From Parapedobacter koreensis (GTDB lineage: Bacteria; Bacteroidota; Bacteroidia; Sphingobacteriales; Sphingobacteriaceae), in NCBI RefSeq assembly GCF_900109365.1, contig NZ_FNZR01000001.1, positions 372,001-436,000 on the forward strand: DNA of 64,000 bases. Reading direction: 5' to 3'. Of this stretch, positions 33,652-43,277 are shown one piece after another. A program made the position numbers and the translations under genes. Numbering within the stretch: the stretch's first letter is position 1; each line of letters starts with the position of its first letter. The notes beneath the pieces were generated by a model. The model did no database searches and was not told the DNA's origin. It worked only from the letters and a program-made list of their open reading frames with translations.

Positions 33652-34119
33652 TTAGTATTTTTCAAGTATGGATATATCGTCCTGCCGCCTATTCTTTTCA
33701 AACCAGCGTTTGAACCAATATTCGATATACATATGGTTGTTTTTCCAAAACAGTTCTTTGTCGTCCCAATCCATGTTTTCGGTACTGTTGTAGGTCGCCC
33801 TCATTGCTTTTAGCTCCTTGAACATCGTGTTTATGTCTTTTTCCGAATATGTCGGTTGCCCGAATCGGCAGGTAAGGAAAAACTTCTTGGCAGCCTTTCG
33901 CTGTTCTTCTGTTGCCCTGTCTGATGGTGCATAGCACACCATCCGCATAAAATCGCAGAGAATGTCTTTCGGCATGACACCGAGGATGGCGCACAGCATC
34001 CTGAAATTGCTTGGGATGAACAGGTTTACCTTTTTCCATTTGGACGAATACATTTCGCCGATTTCGGCATACTTTTCATACTTGTCCACCGTCCTGACCT
34101 TGGTTTTTTGCTTTTTCAT
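33652..34119 (-). CDS. hypothetical protein, first gene of the unknown operon
   Basis: The 155-residue basic protein (MKKQKTKVRTVDKYEKYAEI) has helical and aromatic-rich segments (FMRMVCYAPSDRATEEQRKA) and a Trp-rich end (WFKRWFEKNRRQDD). No domain is recognised. It is divergent from the XRE regulator at 34291, which may control it. Confidence 0.6.
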   Translation of the reverse strand: MKKQKTKVRTVDKYEKYAEIGEMYSSKWKKVNLFIPSNFRMLCAILGVMPKDILCDFMRMVCYAPSDRATEEQRKAAKKFFLTCRFGQPTYSEKDINTMFKELKAMRATYNSTENMDWDDKELFWKNNHMYIEYWFKRWFEKNRRQDDISILEKY

Positions 34120-34290
34120 GTCTTGCAGTGTTTGGTTATACTATCAAAGTTCCCGAAGCGGAAAAGCATATACAAACCTATGGCCGGCATAAATTATCCC
34201 GCCATCGGAATATGTTATCCGTGAAATATTCCGTATTTTCGTCATCGGTAGCGGCTTGCGATGCTACCTTTGTCGCATCATTTTATCATT

Positions 34291-34704
34291 ATGGAAAGAA
34301 CACAACAAATACACGAGGGACGAAACATTAAACGGTTCAGGGAAATGCTCGGCATGAAGCAGGAAACCCTTGCCTATGAATTAGGTGAGGACTGGACACA
34401 AAAGAAAATATCCCAACTGGAAGCCAAGGAAAAAATCGAAGCGGATATATTGGAACAGGTGGCCAAGATTTTGAAGGTAAGCCCGGAGGCTATCCAACGT
34501 TTCAATGAGGAAGTGGCAATCAATATTATTTCAAGCACTTTCCATGATTCTGCATCCGGTGTAAACTATCAATGTGAAATGACCTTCAATCCTCTGGACA
34601 AATTGATGGAAGCGTACGAGGAAAATAAAAAGCTGTATGAGCGATTGATTGAGGTGGAAAGGGAGAAGGTTGCTTATTTAGAGACTAAAGGCAAAAGCGA
34701 ATAA
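34291..34704 (+). CDS. XRE-family regulator
   Basis: The ATG at 34291 follows a TACCTTTG -7 box (34265-34272). The 137-residue protein has an N-terminal XRE HTH (GRNIKRFREMLGMKQETLAY, then QKKISQLEAKEKIEADIL) and a C-terminal coiled coil (LMEAYEENKKLYERLIEVER). It sits between the divergent unknown operon and the restriction-modification genes, so it may control either. Its plan resembles the XRE pair at 3.5-4.3 kb. Confidence 0.82.
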   Translation: MERTQQIHEGRNIKRFREMLGMKQETLAYELGEDWTQKKISQLEAKEKIEADILEQVAKILKVSPEAIQRFNEEVAINIISSTFHDSASGVNYQCEMTFNPLDKLMEAYEENKKLYERLIEVEREKVAYLETKGKSE

Positions 34705-34782
34705 TTATTTAGAAAGTCTCACATAACATTATTATGCTTTTACCAAAAAAATATCCACTAATCGAATGTCGAAATAATAAAG

Positions 34783-36807
34783 ATGATAGAAACTAAGGTT
34801 ATCATTTCCATTCCCGAAGGGAAATTACGGGATTATATTGATGGAACTATCCGAATTGATACCGCAGAAGAATACGTAAGACAAACTGTTGAAAAAAGGC
34901 TGATAAACGAGCATAAGTATTCAAAGGAACAAATTAAGATTGAGTATGCTGTTCAAATGGGTTCTGGAAAAAAAAGAGCTGACATCGTTATCTTCCCAGA
35001 AGGTGCCACAGACGAACAAAAGAAAAATCAACACAATATATATATTGTCATTGAATGTAAAAAGGAGTCGGTAAAACCGACCGATAAACAGAACGGAACG
35101 GAACAGCTTAAATCGTATATGGCTGCTTGTGGCAATTGTGAGTGGGGAATGTGGACGAACGGGCTTCACAAAACAGTCTACAGAAAAGTAAAAGACGATA
35201 AAAACCATACTATTTTTGAAGAATATAATGATATACCTTCGGCAGATGGAACAACTGACGAGCAGGAGCGACCAAATAGGAATACGCTTATAAAAGCGTA
35301 CGAAGACAATCTTCTTTTTACGTTCCGAACTTGTCACAATATAATCTATGTGAATGAGGGTCTACAAAAACAACCTGCCTTTTTTGAGTTCCTCAAAATA
35401 ATTTTTTGCAAAATTCACGATGAACGAAACTTGCTTGAGCCAGTTGAGTTTTACACCACGTCCAAAGAAAGAAACTATAAAGACGGACAAGCCAGTGTTT
35501 ACAAACGAATCTCAAATATTTTTGAAGAAGTAAAGAAGCGACACGGACAAATTTTCGATAAAAACGACGAAATAAAACTGTTGCCACGTACAGTAACTTA
35601 CTTGGTAGCTGAACTTCAAAAATATGCATTGTTGACTACTGATATTGATATCAAGGGCAAGGCCTATGAAGAACTTGTCGGCTCAAATCTAAGGGGTGAC
35701 AGAGGAGAGTTTTTCACACCGAGGAACGTGATGAAAATGGCTGTGGCAATGATTAATCCAAAGGAAACCGAACGCGTTTTGGACAGCAGTTGCGGCACGG
35801 GCGGGTTTGTTGTGACCGCCATGAACGTCGTAATTAATAAGATTACGAAAAAACTTGAAGCTCAATATGGTGAAAAGGAAGGATGGAGTGCAGACGTTCG
35901 CTCGCTGTTCAATCAAAAGATATCTGAAATTGCTTCCGAGAACTACTTTGGGTTTGACATCAACCCAGACCTTGTCAAGGCCACCAAAATGAATATGGTG
36001 ATGAATAACGATGGTAGCGGCAACATTTTGCAACTCAACTCCCTTTTACCACCGCAAGAATGGCCCGAAGAGACCAAGAGGAAGTTGGCAAAAGCCTTGA
36101 GAATTTCTATCAACGATATTCGCAATCATAGGAATTTAGGGCATTTTGACGTGATTGTAACCAATCCTCCGTTCGGTTCCAAAATTCCAGTCAAAGATCA
36201 ACAAATACTTGAGCAATTTGACCTTGCATATATTTGGAACAAGGACGAAAACGGCAATTGGTACAAGACTGCCAGATTGCAGTCGAGTGTTCCACCGGAA
36301 CAACTTTTTATCGAACGCATTATACAGCTCTTAAAGGGAGGCGGTAGGACGGCGATTGTTCTTCCTGATTCTATCCTTGGCGCACCTGGTCTTGAATACA
36401 TCCGACATTGGCTGATTAAGAAAACGAAAATCCTAGCCAGTGTAGACTTACACGCTGATGCCTTCCAACCGCGCAACGGAACCCAATGCTCCATTCTGTT
36501 TCTCCAAAAGAAGACTCAAGCGGAGATTGACGAGGAAGAAAAAACAAGGGAGATTATTGATTACGACATTTTCATGACCATGATTGACCAAATTGGCCAT
36601 GATAAGCGTGGAGGTAAAATTTTTAAGAGAGATGAACAAGGAAATATCATCATGCTTGAAGTGGAGGAAATAGTTCGAGAAAAAGATGTAAACGGTGATT
36701 TGGTTGCGCGAAAAGAAGTAACGCAAGAAAAAATTGTGAACGACCAAACTGTCCATGTTGCAGACATTTTTGCAAAATGGAAAACTAAACAAGGTATAGT
36801 ATGGTAG
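34783..36807 (+). CDS. fused restriction nuclease and N6-adenine methyltransferase (BcgI-like RM subunit)
   Basis: The 674-residue protein begins with an HsdR-N-type PD-(D/E)XK domain (D67 in KKRADIVIF, E91-C-K93 in YIVIECKKE). A helical HsdM N-terminal region and a gamma-class methylase follow: motif I LDSSCGTGGF near 333, motif IV NPPFG near 461. No helicase/translocase exists, unlike type I HsdR. A separate specificity subunit follows with a 7-bp overlap. This is the layout of type IIB systems such as BcgI, where one chain cuts and methylates. Confidence 0.85.
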   Translation: MIETKVIISIPEGKLRDYIDGTIRIDTAEEYVRQTVEKRLINEHKYSKEQIKIEYAVQMGSGKKRADIVIFPEGATDEQKKNQHNIYIVIECKKESVKPTDKQNGTEQLKSYMAACGNCEWGMWTNGLHKTVYRKVKDDKNHTIFEEYNDIPSADGTTDEQERPNRNTLIKAYEDNLLFTFRTCHNIIYVNEGLQKQPAFFEFLKIIFCKIHDERNLLEPVEFYTTSKERNYKDGQASVYKRISNIFEEVKKRHGQIFDKNDEIKLLPRTVTYLVAELQKYALLTTDIDIKGKAYEELVGSNLRGDRGEFFTPRNVMKMAVAMINPKETERVLDSSCGTGGFVVTAMNVVINKITKKLEAQYGEKEGWSADVRSLFNQKISEIASENYFGFDINPDLVKATKMNMVMNNDGSGNILQLNSLLPPQEWPEETKRKLAKALRISINDIRNHRNLGHFDVIVTNPPFGSKIPVKDQQILEQFDLAYIWNKDENGNWYKTARLQSSVPPEQLFIERIIQLLKGGGRTAIVLPDSILGAPGLEYIRHWLIKKTKILASVDLHADAFQPRNGTQCSILFLQKKTQAEIDEEEKTREIIDYDIFMTMIDQIGHDKRGGKIFKRDEQGNIIMLEVEEIVREKDVNGDLVARKEVTQEKIVNDQTVHVADIFAKWKTKQGIVW

Positions 36808-38357
36808 AGAACAATTTGGCATACAAGTTCCAAGAGGTCGAAAAGGAAATAGACTATACATATCTACCTGACCCGCTTAAGTATACATCGGTTTCTCTTT
36901 CGGATGTACTAAATAACCGACTAAGATTAGAAGCAAATGCTTTTAATTTAGAAGCTAAAGTCGCCAACGAGAAAGTCTTAGCCAACAGATACGGGACGGT
37001 GAAACTCTGGTCGGAAAATGGTTTGGTCGAATCTGCATTTCATAGACCTCGATTTAAACGCATCTATGTTGACCACAAAGAAATTCCATTTTTTCAGCCA
37101 TCGTCGATCGCCGAAATTTATCCCAAACCATCAAGATACATCTCTGCCAAGACTGAAACGGACTTGGAAAGTTTAAAGGTCAAAAAGGGCATGCTCTTGA
37201 TGACGGTATCGGGCACTATAGGGAAGGTTGCTATAGTGGGCAGAAAACTCGACGATCAAATTTTCAGCCACGATCTGTTGAGACTAAACGGCAAGGGGAA
37301 GCACGACACGGGATATATTTATGCCTACTTCTTGACCGAAACAGGCCAATATATCCTACAATCTAATAATTATGGAGCAGTTATCAAACATATCGAACCA
37401 GATCATTTAAAAAGTGTTATAATTCCTAATGCGCCGGAACACCTAAAAAAAGAAATACATGAACTGGTAATCCAATCTTATGATTTACGGGACCAATCCA
37501 ACGAATTGATTGACAAAGCCGAAGAGATTCTTTACGAGGAATTGCAACTAAAACCAATAGAGGAGCTTAAAGAAGTTTTTTTTGACAATTCCGTTGAGGT
37601 GAGAAACTATAATACTCGATTAAGCGAACTGGGATTAAGATTAGACAGTTCCTATCATTTGCCTCGTAAAAGGTTAGCCAAAAAAGCATTAACAGCCAAT
37701 TCATTAAAAAATGTCAAAATCGGCGACAAAAGTATTTCTCAAACTATCTATACAGGCAATAGATTCAAGAGGGTATATGTGGATAAAAGCTACGGAGCGC
37801 CGTATCTAACCGGGAAACACATCATGGAATTGAATCCGGGCGGTTTTGACAAAAAGTATCTTTCTATCGACCAGCATGCCGCACAAATCAAAGAACAACT
37901 TTTAATTGAACATAACTCCATTCTGGTCACGTGCTCTGGTTCTATCGGCAAAGTTGTTTTAGTTCCAAAGCATTGGGAAAATTGGGTTGGAACTCACGAT
38001 CTAATTAGGTTAATTCCAAAAGACAATGATATTGCAGGCTACTTATTCTGTGTTCTGAATTCAGAGTATGGCCAGCTTATTCTAAAATCTTTAGTTTACG
38101 GTGCTGTCGTTGATCATATTGAAGCTTTCCATGTCGCAGATATTGAAATCCCCATTCTTAAAAATCAATCGAAGCAAAATGAGATTAATAATTTGGTCCT
38201 AACAGCAAATGAATTAAGGCACCAGGCTTTTTTAAAAGAACAGGAGGCGGTAAGGAAAATGGAAAATGTTATTAATTCAACCACGAACAGCCATAGTTCT
38301 ATGGCGGCAGAAGCCGCGCAAGGATACAAAAGATATAATGGTATCAGCAATATATGA
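36801..38357 (+). CDS. HsdS-like specificity subunit with two target-recognition domains
   Basis: The 518-residue protein has two similar halves. Each contains RFKR-I/V-YVD, S-G-T/S-IGKVA/V, S/THDLLRL or THDLIRL, and YGAV-I/V near the end, followed by a helical spacer (LVIQSYDLRDQSNELIDKAE and LVLTANELRHQAFLKEQEAV). This is a classic HsdS with a bipartite target. It overlaps the methylase-nuclease by 7 bp. The target sequence cannot be predicted. Confidence 0.88.
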   Translation: MVENNLAYKFQEVEKEIDYTYLPDPLKYTSVSLSDVLNNRLRLEANAFNLEAKVANEKVLANRYGTVKLWSENGLVESAFHRPRFKRIYVDHKEIPFFQPSSIAEIYPKPSRYISAKTETDLESLKVKKGMLLMTVSGTIGKVAIVGRKLDDQIFSHDLLRLNGKGKHDTGYIYAYFLTETGQYILQSNNYGAVIKHIEPDHLKSVIIPNAPEHLKKEIHELVIQSYDLRDQSNELIDKAEEILYEELQLKPIEELKEVFFDNSVEVRNYNTRLSELGLRLDSSYHLPRKRLAKKALTANSLKNVKIGDKSISQTIYTGNRFKRVYVDKSYGAPYLTGKHIMELNPGGFDKKYLSIDQHAAQIKEQLLIEHNSILVTCSGSIGKVVLVPKHWENWVGTHDLIRLIPKDNDIAGYLFCVLNSEYGQLILKSLVYGAVVDHIEAFHVADIEIPILKNQSKQNEINNLVLTANELRHQAFLKEQEAVRKMENVINSTTNSHSSMAAEAAQGYKRYNGISNI

Positions 38358-38497
38358 TTTGCGTCAATAAGTAGTGATTGGCGCAAATGCTCATCGTTAG
38401 TTGACTCGCGTTACGTAGTCAGTTTTTGTTTCTTATTATCATGGAATTATTTATATTAGCATTAATATAGCAATTGCAGCTAAAACGTATGTCAAAC

Positions 38498-38517
38498 CAG
38501 TGAGCGATTCGGTGAGT
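38498..38517 (+). repeat. right copy of the 20-bp end repeat (arm-type sites)
   Basis: CAGTGAGCGATTCGGTGAGT matches 25506-25525 at 17 of 20 positions and keeps the 12-bp unit spacing. It marks the right inner end of the element, about 57 bp before the attachment core. Confidence 0.65.
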
Positions 38518-38567
38518 AGGGAAAAGAGATGGTTGTAAAATGCTGATAAAGAGATTAATGCCCAATA

Positions 38568-38591
38568 GGTTCGATTCCCCTACGGGCTACA
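38568..38591 (+). other. tRNA 3'-end fragment, candidate right attachment site
   Basis: GGTTCGATTCCCC is a tRNA T-loop and half stem; TACGGGCTACA is an acceptor-like 3' end. The T-stem 5' half does not pair and there is no tRNA body upstream, so only the 3' end remains. It is followed directly by a terminator. This is expected where an element has inserted in a tRNA gene. Confidence 0.6.
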
Positions 38592-38600
38592 GAAAACAAG

Positions 38601-38643
38601 AAAAGTTGGTTTAAAGCGATACCGCTGGACACCAACTTTTTTT
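38601..38643 (+). terminator. intrinsic terminator after the tRNA fragment
   Basis: The 10-bp perfect stem AAAAGTTGGT/ACCAACTTTT has a 20-nt loop that itself holds AGCG/CGCT, and is followed by T. It was probably the original tRNA terminator. Confidence 0.85.
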
Positions 38644-39044
38644 CGTTTTAGGGTATCATTAAGTGTCGCCCAAATTAGAGGTTTTGTTTCCCCCATAGCT
38701 TCCCCTCTTTTCCTTCAACCTGCTAAGTGTTATTTAGATATTTGCAGATCATACTAAAATAAAGTGTGTTCTCCTCCCCTCCTGGCTTTTTGCCAGTAGT
38801 CGTATTGACGCAGGTTGGACGACCCATCGGCCGAAAGGATAATTGGATAGCTCATCCTAAAATAGGTATTGGGATAAGAAAATGACTAACGAGATTTAGA
38901 AAGACATAAAATAATGTAACTTTAGACCAATTATATCATACCCAAAAGTGGTGCTGTTTTAAGAATGAGCTACATTATTGAATAAACGCCGAAAACGACA
39001 GCATAACAGTATAATGGTAATTTTTTAAAAGTAATAATAATGTT
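38644..39044. other. intergenic stretch before the beta-helix gene
   Basis: No gene is supported. A -7-like TAACTTTA lies near 38920, more than 100 bp before the next start, so a long 5' leader is possible. A small GGC-TTTTT-GCC hairpin lies near 38786-38796. Confidence 0.4.
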
Positions 39045-41984
39045 ATGGAGCAACACGGTAATTCAAACAACGTAACAGGGACGGAAGGTCATTTCAAAAA
39101 CGGGTCAAGCCTGACATGCCATATGAATAGGGAAAATTTGAGCATTACAAAAACAGCTTCAAAGCTGGGCAACATGGCTATGATCGCCATTATAGTACTA
39201 TTTATTGCAAACACTGCTCATGCTCAAGTGGGGATTGAGCAGCAAGCAGACCAGCAAAGTATAAAAACTATTTATCCTACGAAAGATTGGGTTATATCCG
39301 ATTTTGTCGTAACCGATCCAGAATTTGGCGCAAAAGCCGAACCAGGGTTTGACAACCGATCGGCTTTCCAGGCTGCTATTGATGCCGCATACAACAATGG
39401 CGGTGGTGTAGTGTATGTACCAACGGGTAATTATGAGTTCCGCAGCACGCAAACTGCCACCAGGAACGTCAGGGTGCGTCAGGGTGCTGAACAAGTAATG
39501 AAAGATTTTAATTACCAATATGTGCTGAATATCCCATCGAGTGTACAGCTCCGTGGCGACTGGGCGGATCCTGAATTAAACAAAGGGAAAGTGCTCGGAA
39601 CCATTCTTGAAGTGCGCGTTGGCAAAAACGCGCCCAATTATAACGGAACTGTTGAAAGTTGGTGGAACGACTCGCAGGCTGGCAACGCCCTCCGTACTAC
39701 CTATACCAGTATAGCCGACAGGTTTATAGATATGAATTCGGGAACCGGCGTGACGAACCTGTCAATTTGGTATCCTGAACAGGATATCAACGACGTAAAA
39801 CCCTATCCATGGACATTATTTCAGCCGGATGGCGACTGTGTGACGATTGAAAACGTCACGCTTGTAAACTCTTACAACGGTTTCTATTCCGCGCCCAGCG
39901 AACTGCATTATGTTTTAAACAGCTACATAACCGCCCTCAATACAGGGATCGAAGTTCATGTATGCACGGACATCGGACGTATCGAGCATGTCAAAATAGA
40001 CCCGAAGTACTGGGCAAATTCAGGGCTTCCTGGTTCACCCTCCCTTGCGAAGGTTGCAGGGTACACGAAAGCAAACGGAACTGGATTCAATATGCACCGC
40101 TCAGATTGGGAATATGTGTCTAATCTGTATGTATCCGATTACAAGACAGGCATGTGGGTCGGTAGAGAACCCGGCTACTCCGATACCCCAAATGCGCAGT
40201 TTTACGAAATTCATATCAAAAATTGCGAAACCGGCATATATGTCCAAGCCGTCAACCCATATGGCTTGCTTATTTCCAACTCCACATTCGGAACTGAAAA
40301 AGATGGCAAGGCCGTGTATTTCGATAACGATTTCAAAACTTCTGTCCAATTCAACGGTGTAGACTTCACCGGACCTGTCGTCAGCGACGGCAGCGATGGG
40401 GTTATATCCTTTGAAAGCTGTACGTTTAGCAACGACAGCGAATACGCGCTTAAAGTCAACAATGGCAATGTACTGCTCACCCAAAGCGAATTTAAAAAAC
40501 CTGCCGGCCACGTGTTTCTGGGCTCGGACGTGAATACGCTCAAATCAGTGAACTCCGGCTACAGTGGCAAATTGGAAATCAAAAATGACAGCAAATCGGC
40601 CAAAGTTGAGATCAATAATAGCAAGGAATATCTGTTTGATCCGATCCCTAAAAATGTAGTAACAGATATTAAAGTACACCCGAAACCGGCTTCCAACAAC
40701 GTGTTGAAAGTTGATCTGCCGAGAGCAACCGGTTTTAACGATGACCAACCGACAGCAGATGTATCGGCTCAGTTGCAAAAGGCACTTAATGAAGTTAAGG
40801 CTCTCGGCGGCGGTACACTGTATCTGCCGGGAGGAAGATATTTAGTGAATAATCCCATCAAAATTCCTTCGGGCGTTGAACTGCGGGGAACATGGGATGT
40901 ACAGCACCATACACAAAGCGGCGGTGTAGGTATATTTACAACGTATACAGGCGGCGCTACCGGAGAAAAGGGCCCTTCGCTGATACAACTCGAGGCCAGT
41001 GCGGGTATCAGCGGATTAACCATCTCGCAGCTTAATATAGCCTCAGATGGTTATAGCGCTGAGAATCCCAGACCGACCCCGTTCTTGATACAAGGGCAAG
41101 GTCCAGATGTATATATTGTTAACGTGACCGTAGGAGGTGGCGATAAAGGAATAGACCTCGCCTCATACAACACGAGCAGGCATTATGTTGACTATTTTGC
41201 CGGCGTACTCGCAAGAGCGGGCATTTGGGTCGGCGGAGGTGCTGAAGGCGGGTTTATCCGAAATATGCAGCTCAATCCGCATTACGGATCACGGCTTCCA
41301 CAAGGAGGACAGGGATATCCGAAGATTTCTCTGACACGTTTCGTACAATCAAATTGCAGCGCGCTTAAATTCGCCGACATTAAAAATCAGACAATTTTCA
41401 ACAATTTCGTTTACGGGTCATTCTACGGCATACATTTCCTGAAAGATGCAATAACCGGCAGGAATCCTGGAGAAATGACAGTTATAGGCCACGGTTCAGA
41501 CGGATGCTCGTATTCTTTATTTGTGGAAGACGCCGACAAAAACACCAAATTAATCGCGATCAACTCCGAATTGGTTAATACGCGAACAGCAGAGCCTGTC
41601 CGATCATACGTTCTTATGGGCGGCGAAGCTAACACCAGTAAAGTTCATCCTGATGCTCAACTTATCCTATATAACAGTGCATTTTGGGGTAGCCCTACCA
41701 TAGGGGCTATCATCAATAGCGGTACAGTACGTTTTCAACAGGCAAACTTCCAACGGTCCGGTGCCCCCGCCATAGACAATAGGGGCGGAAAAACGCATGT
41801 GTACTCTTCTTACTTCGCACAAAGAATGCCAGAGGAAGCCAACGGGGATAACGTGCATGCGAAACTACACACGACCAACGTCTCAACAGAACTCACCAAT
41901 AACTATTACATCTCTGGGTTTAGGGAAAATAACACGAAATCAGGCGAGATTTACGGATCTGATATTGTTTCCGATAAGAAATGA
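39045..41984 (+). CDS. exported protein with two pectate-lyase-3-type beta-helix domains
   Basis: The 979-residue protein has a signal segment (MAMIAIIVLFIANTAHAQ) preceded by an unusual polar extension, so a start at 39123 (MNRENLS) or 39174 is possible. Two domains each open with a pectate-lyase-3 signature: AFQAAIDAAYNNGGGVVYVP (residues about 108-127) and LQKALNEVKALGGGTLYLPG near 585. Right-handed beta-helix coils follow. Tandem helices occur in GH55 glucanases and related glycan enzymes. Periplasmic or secreted polysaccharide cleavage is likely; the substrate is unknown. Confidence 0.78.
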   Translation: MEQHGNSNNVTGTEGHFKNGSSLTCHMNRENLSITKTASKLGNMAMIAIIVLFIANTAHAQVGIEQQADQQSIKTIYPTKDWVISDFVVTDPEFGAKAEPGFDNRSAFQAAIDAAYNNGGGVVYVPTGNYEFRSTQTATRNVRVRQGAEQVMKDFNYQYVLNIPSSVQLRGDWADPELNKGKVLGTILEVRVGKNAPNYNGTVESWWNDSQAGNALRTTYTSIADRFIDMNSGTGVTNLSIWYPEQDINDVKPYPWTLFQPDGDCVTIENVTLVNSYNGFYSAPSELHYVLNSYITALNTGIEVHVCTDIGRIEHVKIDPKYWANSGLPGSPSLAKVAGYTKANGTGFNMHRSDWEYVSNLYVSDYKTGMWVGREPGYSDTPNAQFYEIHIKNCETGIYVQAVNPYGLLISNSTFGTEKDGKAVYFDNDFKTSVQFNGVDFTGPVVSDGSDGVISFESCTFSNDSEYALKVNNGNVLLTQSEFKKPAGHVFLGSDVNTLKSVNSGYSGKLEIKNDSKSAKVEINNSKEYLFDPIPKNVVTDIKVHPKPASNNVLKVDLPRATGFNDDQPTADVSAQLQKALNEVKALGGGTLYLPGGRYLVNNPIKIPSGVELRGTWDVQHHTQSGGVGIFTTYTGGATGEKGPSLIQLEASAGISGLTISQLNIASDGYSAENPRPTPFLIQGQGPDVYIVNVTVGGGDKGIDLASYNTSRHYVDYFAGVLARAGIWVGGGAEGGFIRNMQLNPHYGSRLPQGGQGYPKISLTRFVQSNCSALKFADIKNQTIFNNFVYGSFYGIHFLKDAITGRNPGEMTVIGHGSDGCSYSLFVEDADKNTKLIAINSELVNTRTAEPVRSYVLMGGEANTSKVHPDAQLILYNSAFWGSPTIGAIINSGTVRFQQANFQRSGAPAIDNRGGKTHVYSSYFAQRMPEEANGDNVHAKLHTTNVSTELTNNYYISGFRENNTKSGEIYGSDIVSDKK

Positions 41985-42110
41985 AATCCAAAACTAACTA
42001 GTCCACTTGCACCCAGGCATTTATTGCAGTAGCGTTGCAAGGGCCATATACAAATAGTCCCAATTCGTTCGTCTTAACTTTATTCATTAAACAGATCCGA
42101 ATTCCAAGAC

Positions 42111-43091
42111 ATGGTACGTCCAGGTGAATTGAAGTTAAACTTGCCAATGAAGCTTTCCAATGGTGTGATGTCCACCACGATAAAAGTATGGGAAATTTTA
42201 GTTGCAAGTAAAAATGGTGATTTAGACACTGTAAAGAAATTGGTTTTTGAATGTCCTGAACTAATTTATGCCCAGTATAACTACACGCCGCCAATTCATT
42301 TCGCTGTTCGGGAAGGACATGTGGATTTGGTAAAATACCTATTGGGCAATGGAGCGCACGACCCCGGCTATCGGACTTATCCCTTTTTAGACACACTGCA
42401 AACCGTTGCACAAGACAGGAACAACTGCGAAATCATTGCATTATTGAACGAATATGCTGCTAAGCCGCTATTGCACCTATTCAAAGGTGACAATGGAAAA
42501 ATTCTTTTTGACAGAACCGATTTACAAAAAGAATTTGAAAAGGCCGTTGATAGTAATGATTTAGCAAAAACAGAAATCATATTGAAGCAACATCCGGAGT
42601 TTGCAAGAGATGAAACCTATTTCTGGGGAGAAGGAATTTTAACGTTCGCTGCTAAAGAAAACAATCGTTCAATGATTGACCTTTTGATGATTTACGGCGC
42701 AAAAGTCCCCAATATACTAAAGTGGGCGCAATTTTATTACATTGAACATGACGACGGGATGGCTTACATGATGGAAAAAGGAATGAGTCCAAACACCATG
42801 AGCTGGCACCATGTTACCATCCTTCATGACATGGCACAAAAGGGAAATTTATACAAGGCAGGATTACTTATAAAATACGGTGCTGACCTAAATCCGATTG
42901 ACGAAGAATATCAATCCACACCGTTGGGAATGGCTGCAAGATGGGGACGCCATGAAATGGTGAAATATTTGCTCGATCAGGGTGCTGACCCCAATAAAGC
43001 CGGTACTTCATGGGCTACGCCTCTAGCATGGGCAAAGAAAAAAGGATTTGCTGACATTGAAGAAACGTTAATAGTAGCTGGGTCAAAATAA
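42111..43091 (+). CDS. ankyrin-repeat protein
   Basis: In the 326-residue protein ankyrin repeats appear as TPPIHFAVREGHVDLVKYLL, then TFAAKENNRSMIDLLMIYGA, YKAGLLIKYGADLNPIDEEY, TPLGMAARWGRHEMVKYLL and ATPLAWAKKKGFADIEETL. Repeats on both sides flank a less regular middle. A start at 42168 (MSTTIKVWE) would remove a tail without repeats. There is no signal peptide, so a cytosolic protein-binding scaffold is likely. Confidence 0.82.
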   Translation: MVRPGELKLNLPMKLSNGVMSTTIKVWEILVASKNGDLDTVKKLVFECPELIYAQYNYTPPIHFAVREGHVDLVKYLLGNGAHDPGYRTYPFLDTLQTVAQDRNNCEIIALLNEYAAKPLLHLFKGDNGKILFDRTDLQKEFEKAVDSNDLAKTEIILKQHPEFARDETYFWGEGILTFAAKENNRSMIDLLMIYGAKVPNILKWAQFYYIEHDDGMAYMMEKGMSPNTMSWHHVTILHDMAQKGNLYKAGLLIKYGADLNPIDEEYQSTPLGMAARWGRHEMVKYLLDQGADPNKAGTSWATPLAWAKKKGFADIEETLIVAGSK

Positions 43092-43241
43092 GTTAAAAGA
43101 ATAGAAAACGTTAGTAATGAGAAAAACTGATAATGTGGAACATCATAACCCTTGTTCCCGAGGATAGTTGCAGTACGGCTTTTTTATTTCAATGATATAA
43201 CAACTTTTACCAAAAATCACCGCTATCCTATAAATTACAAC

Positions 43242-43272
43242 TATCTTTGTGACTAAGTTATTTATCTGATAA
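43242..43272 (+). promoter_or_regulatory. promoter -7 box and palindrome before the MarR gene
   Basis: TATCTTTG (43242-43249) matches the -7 consensus. TTATC-T-GATAA (43262-43272) lies between it and the ATG at 43278 and could be an autoregulatory MarR site. Confidence 0.45.
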
Positions 43273-43277
43273 GATAT

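Noticed and set aside
38498-38591. Complete tRNA gene at the right end
   Set aside because: Only the T-loop and acceptor 3' end are present. No D or anticodon arm and no matching 5' acceptor strand lie upstream.
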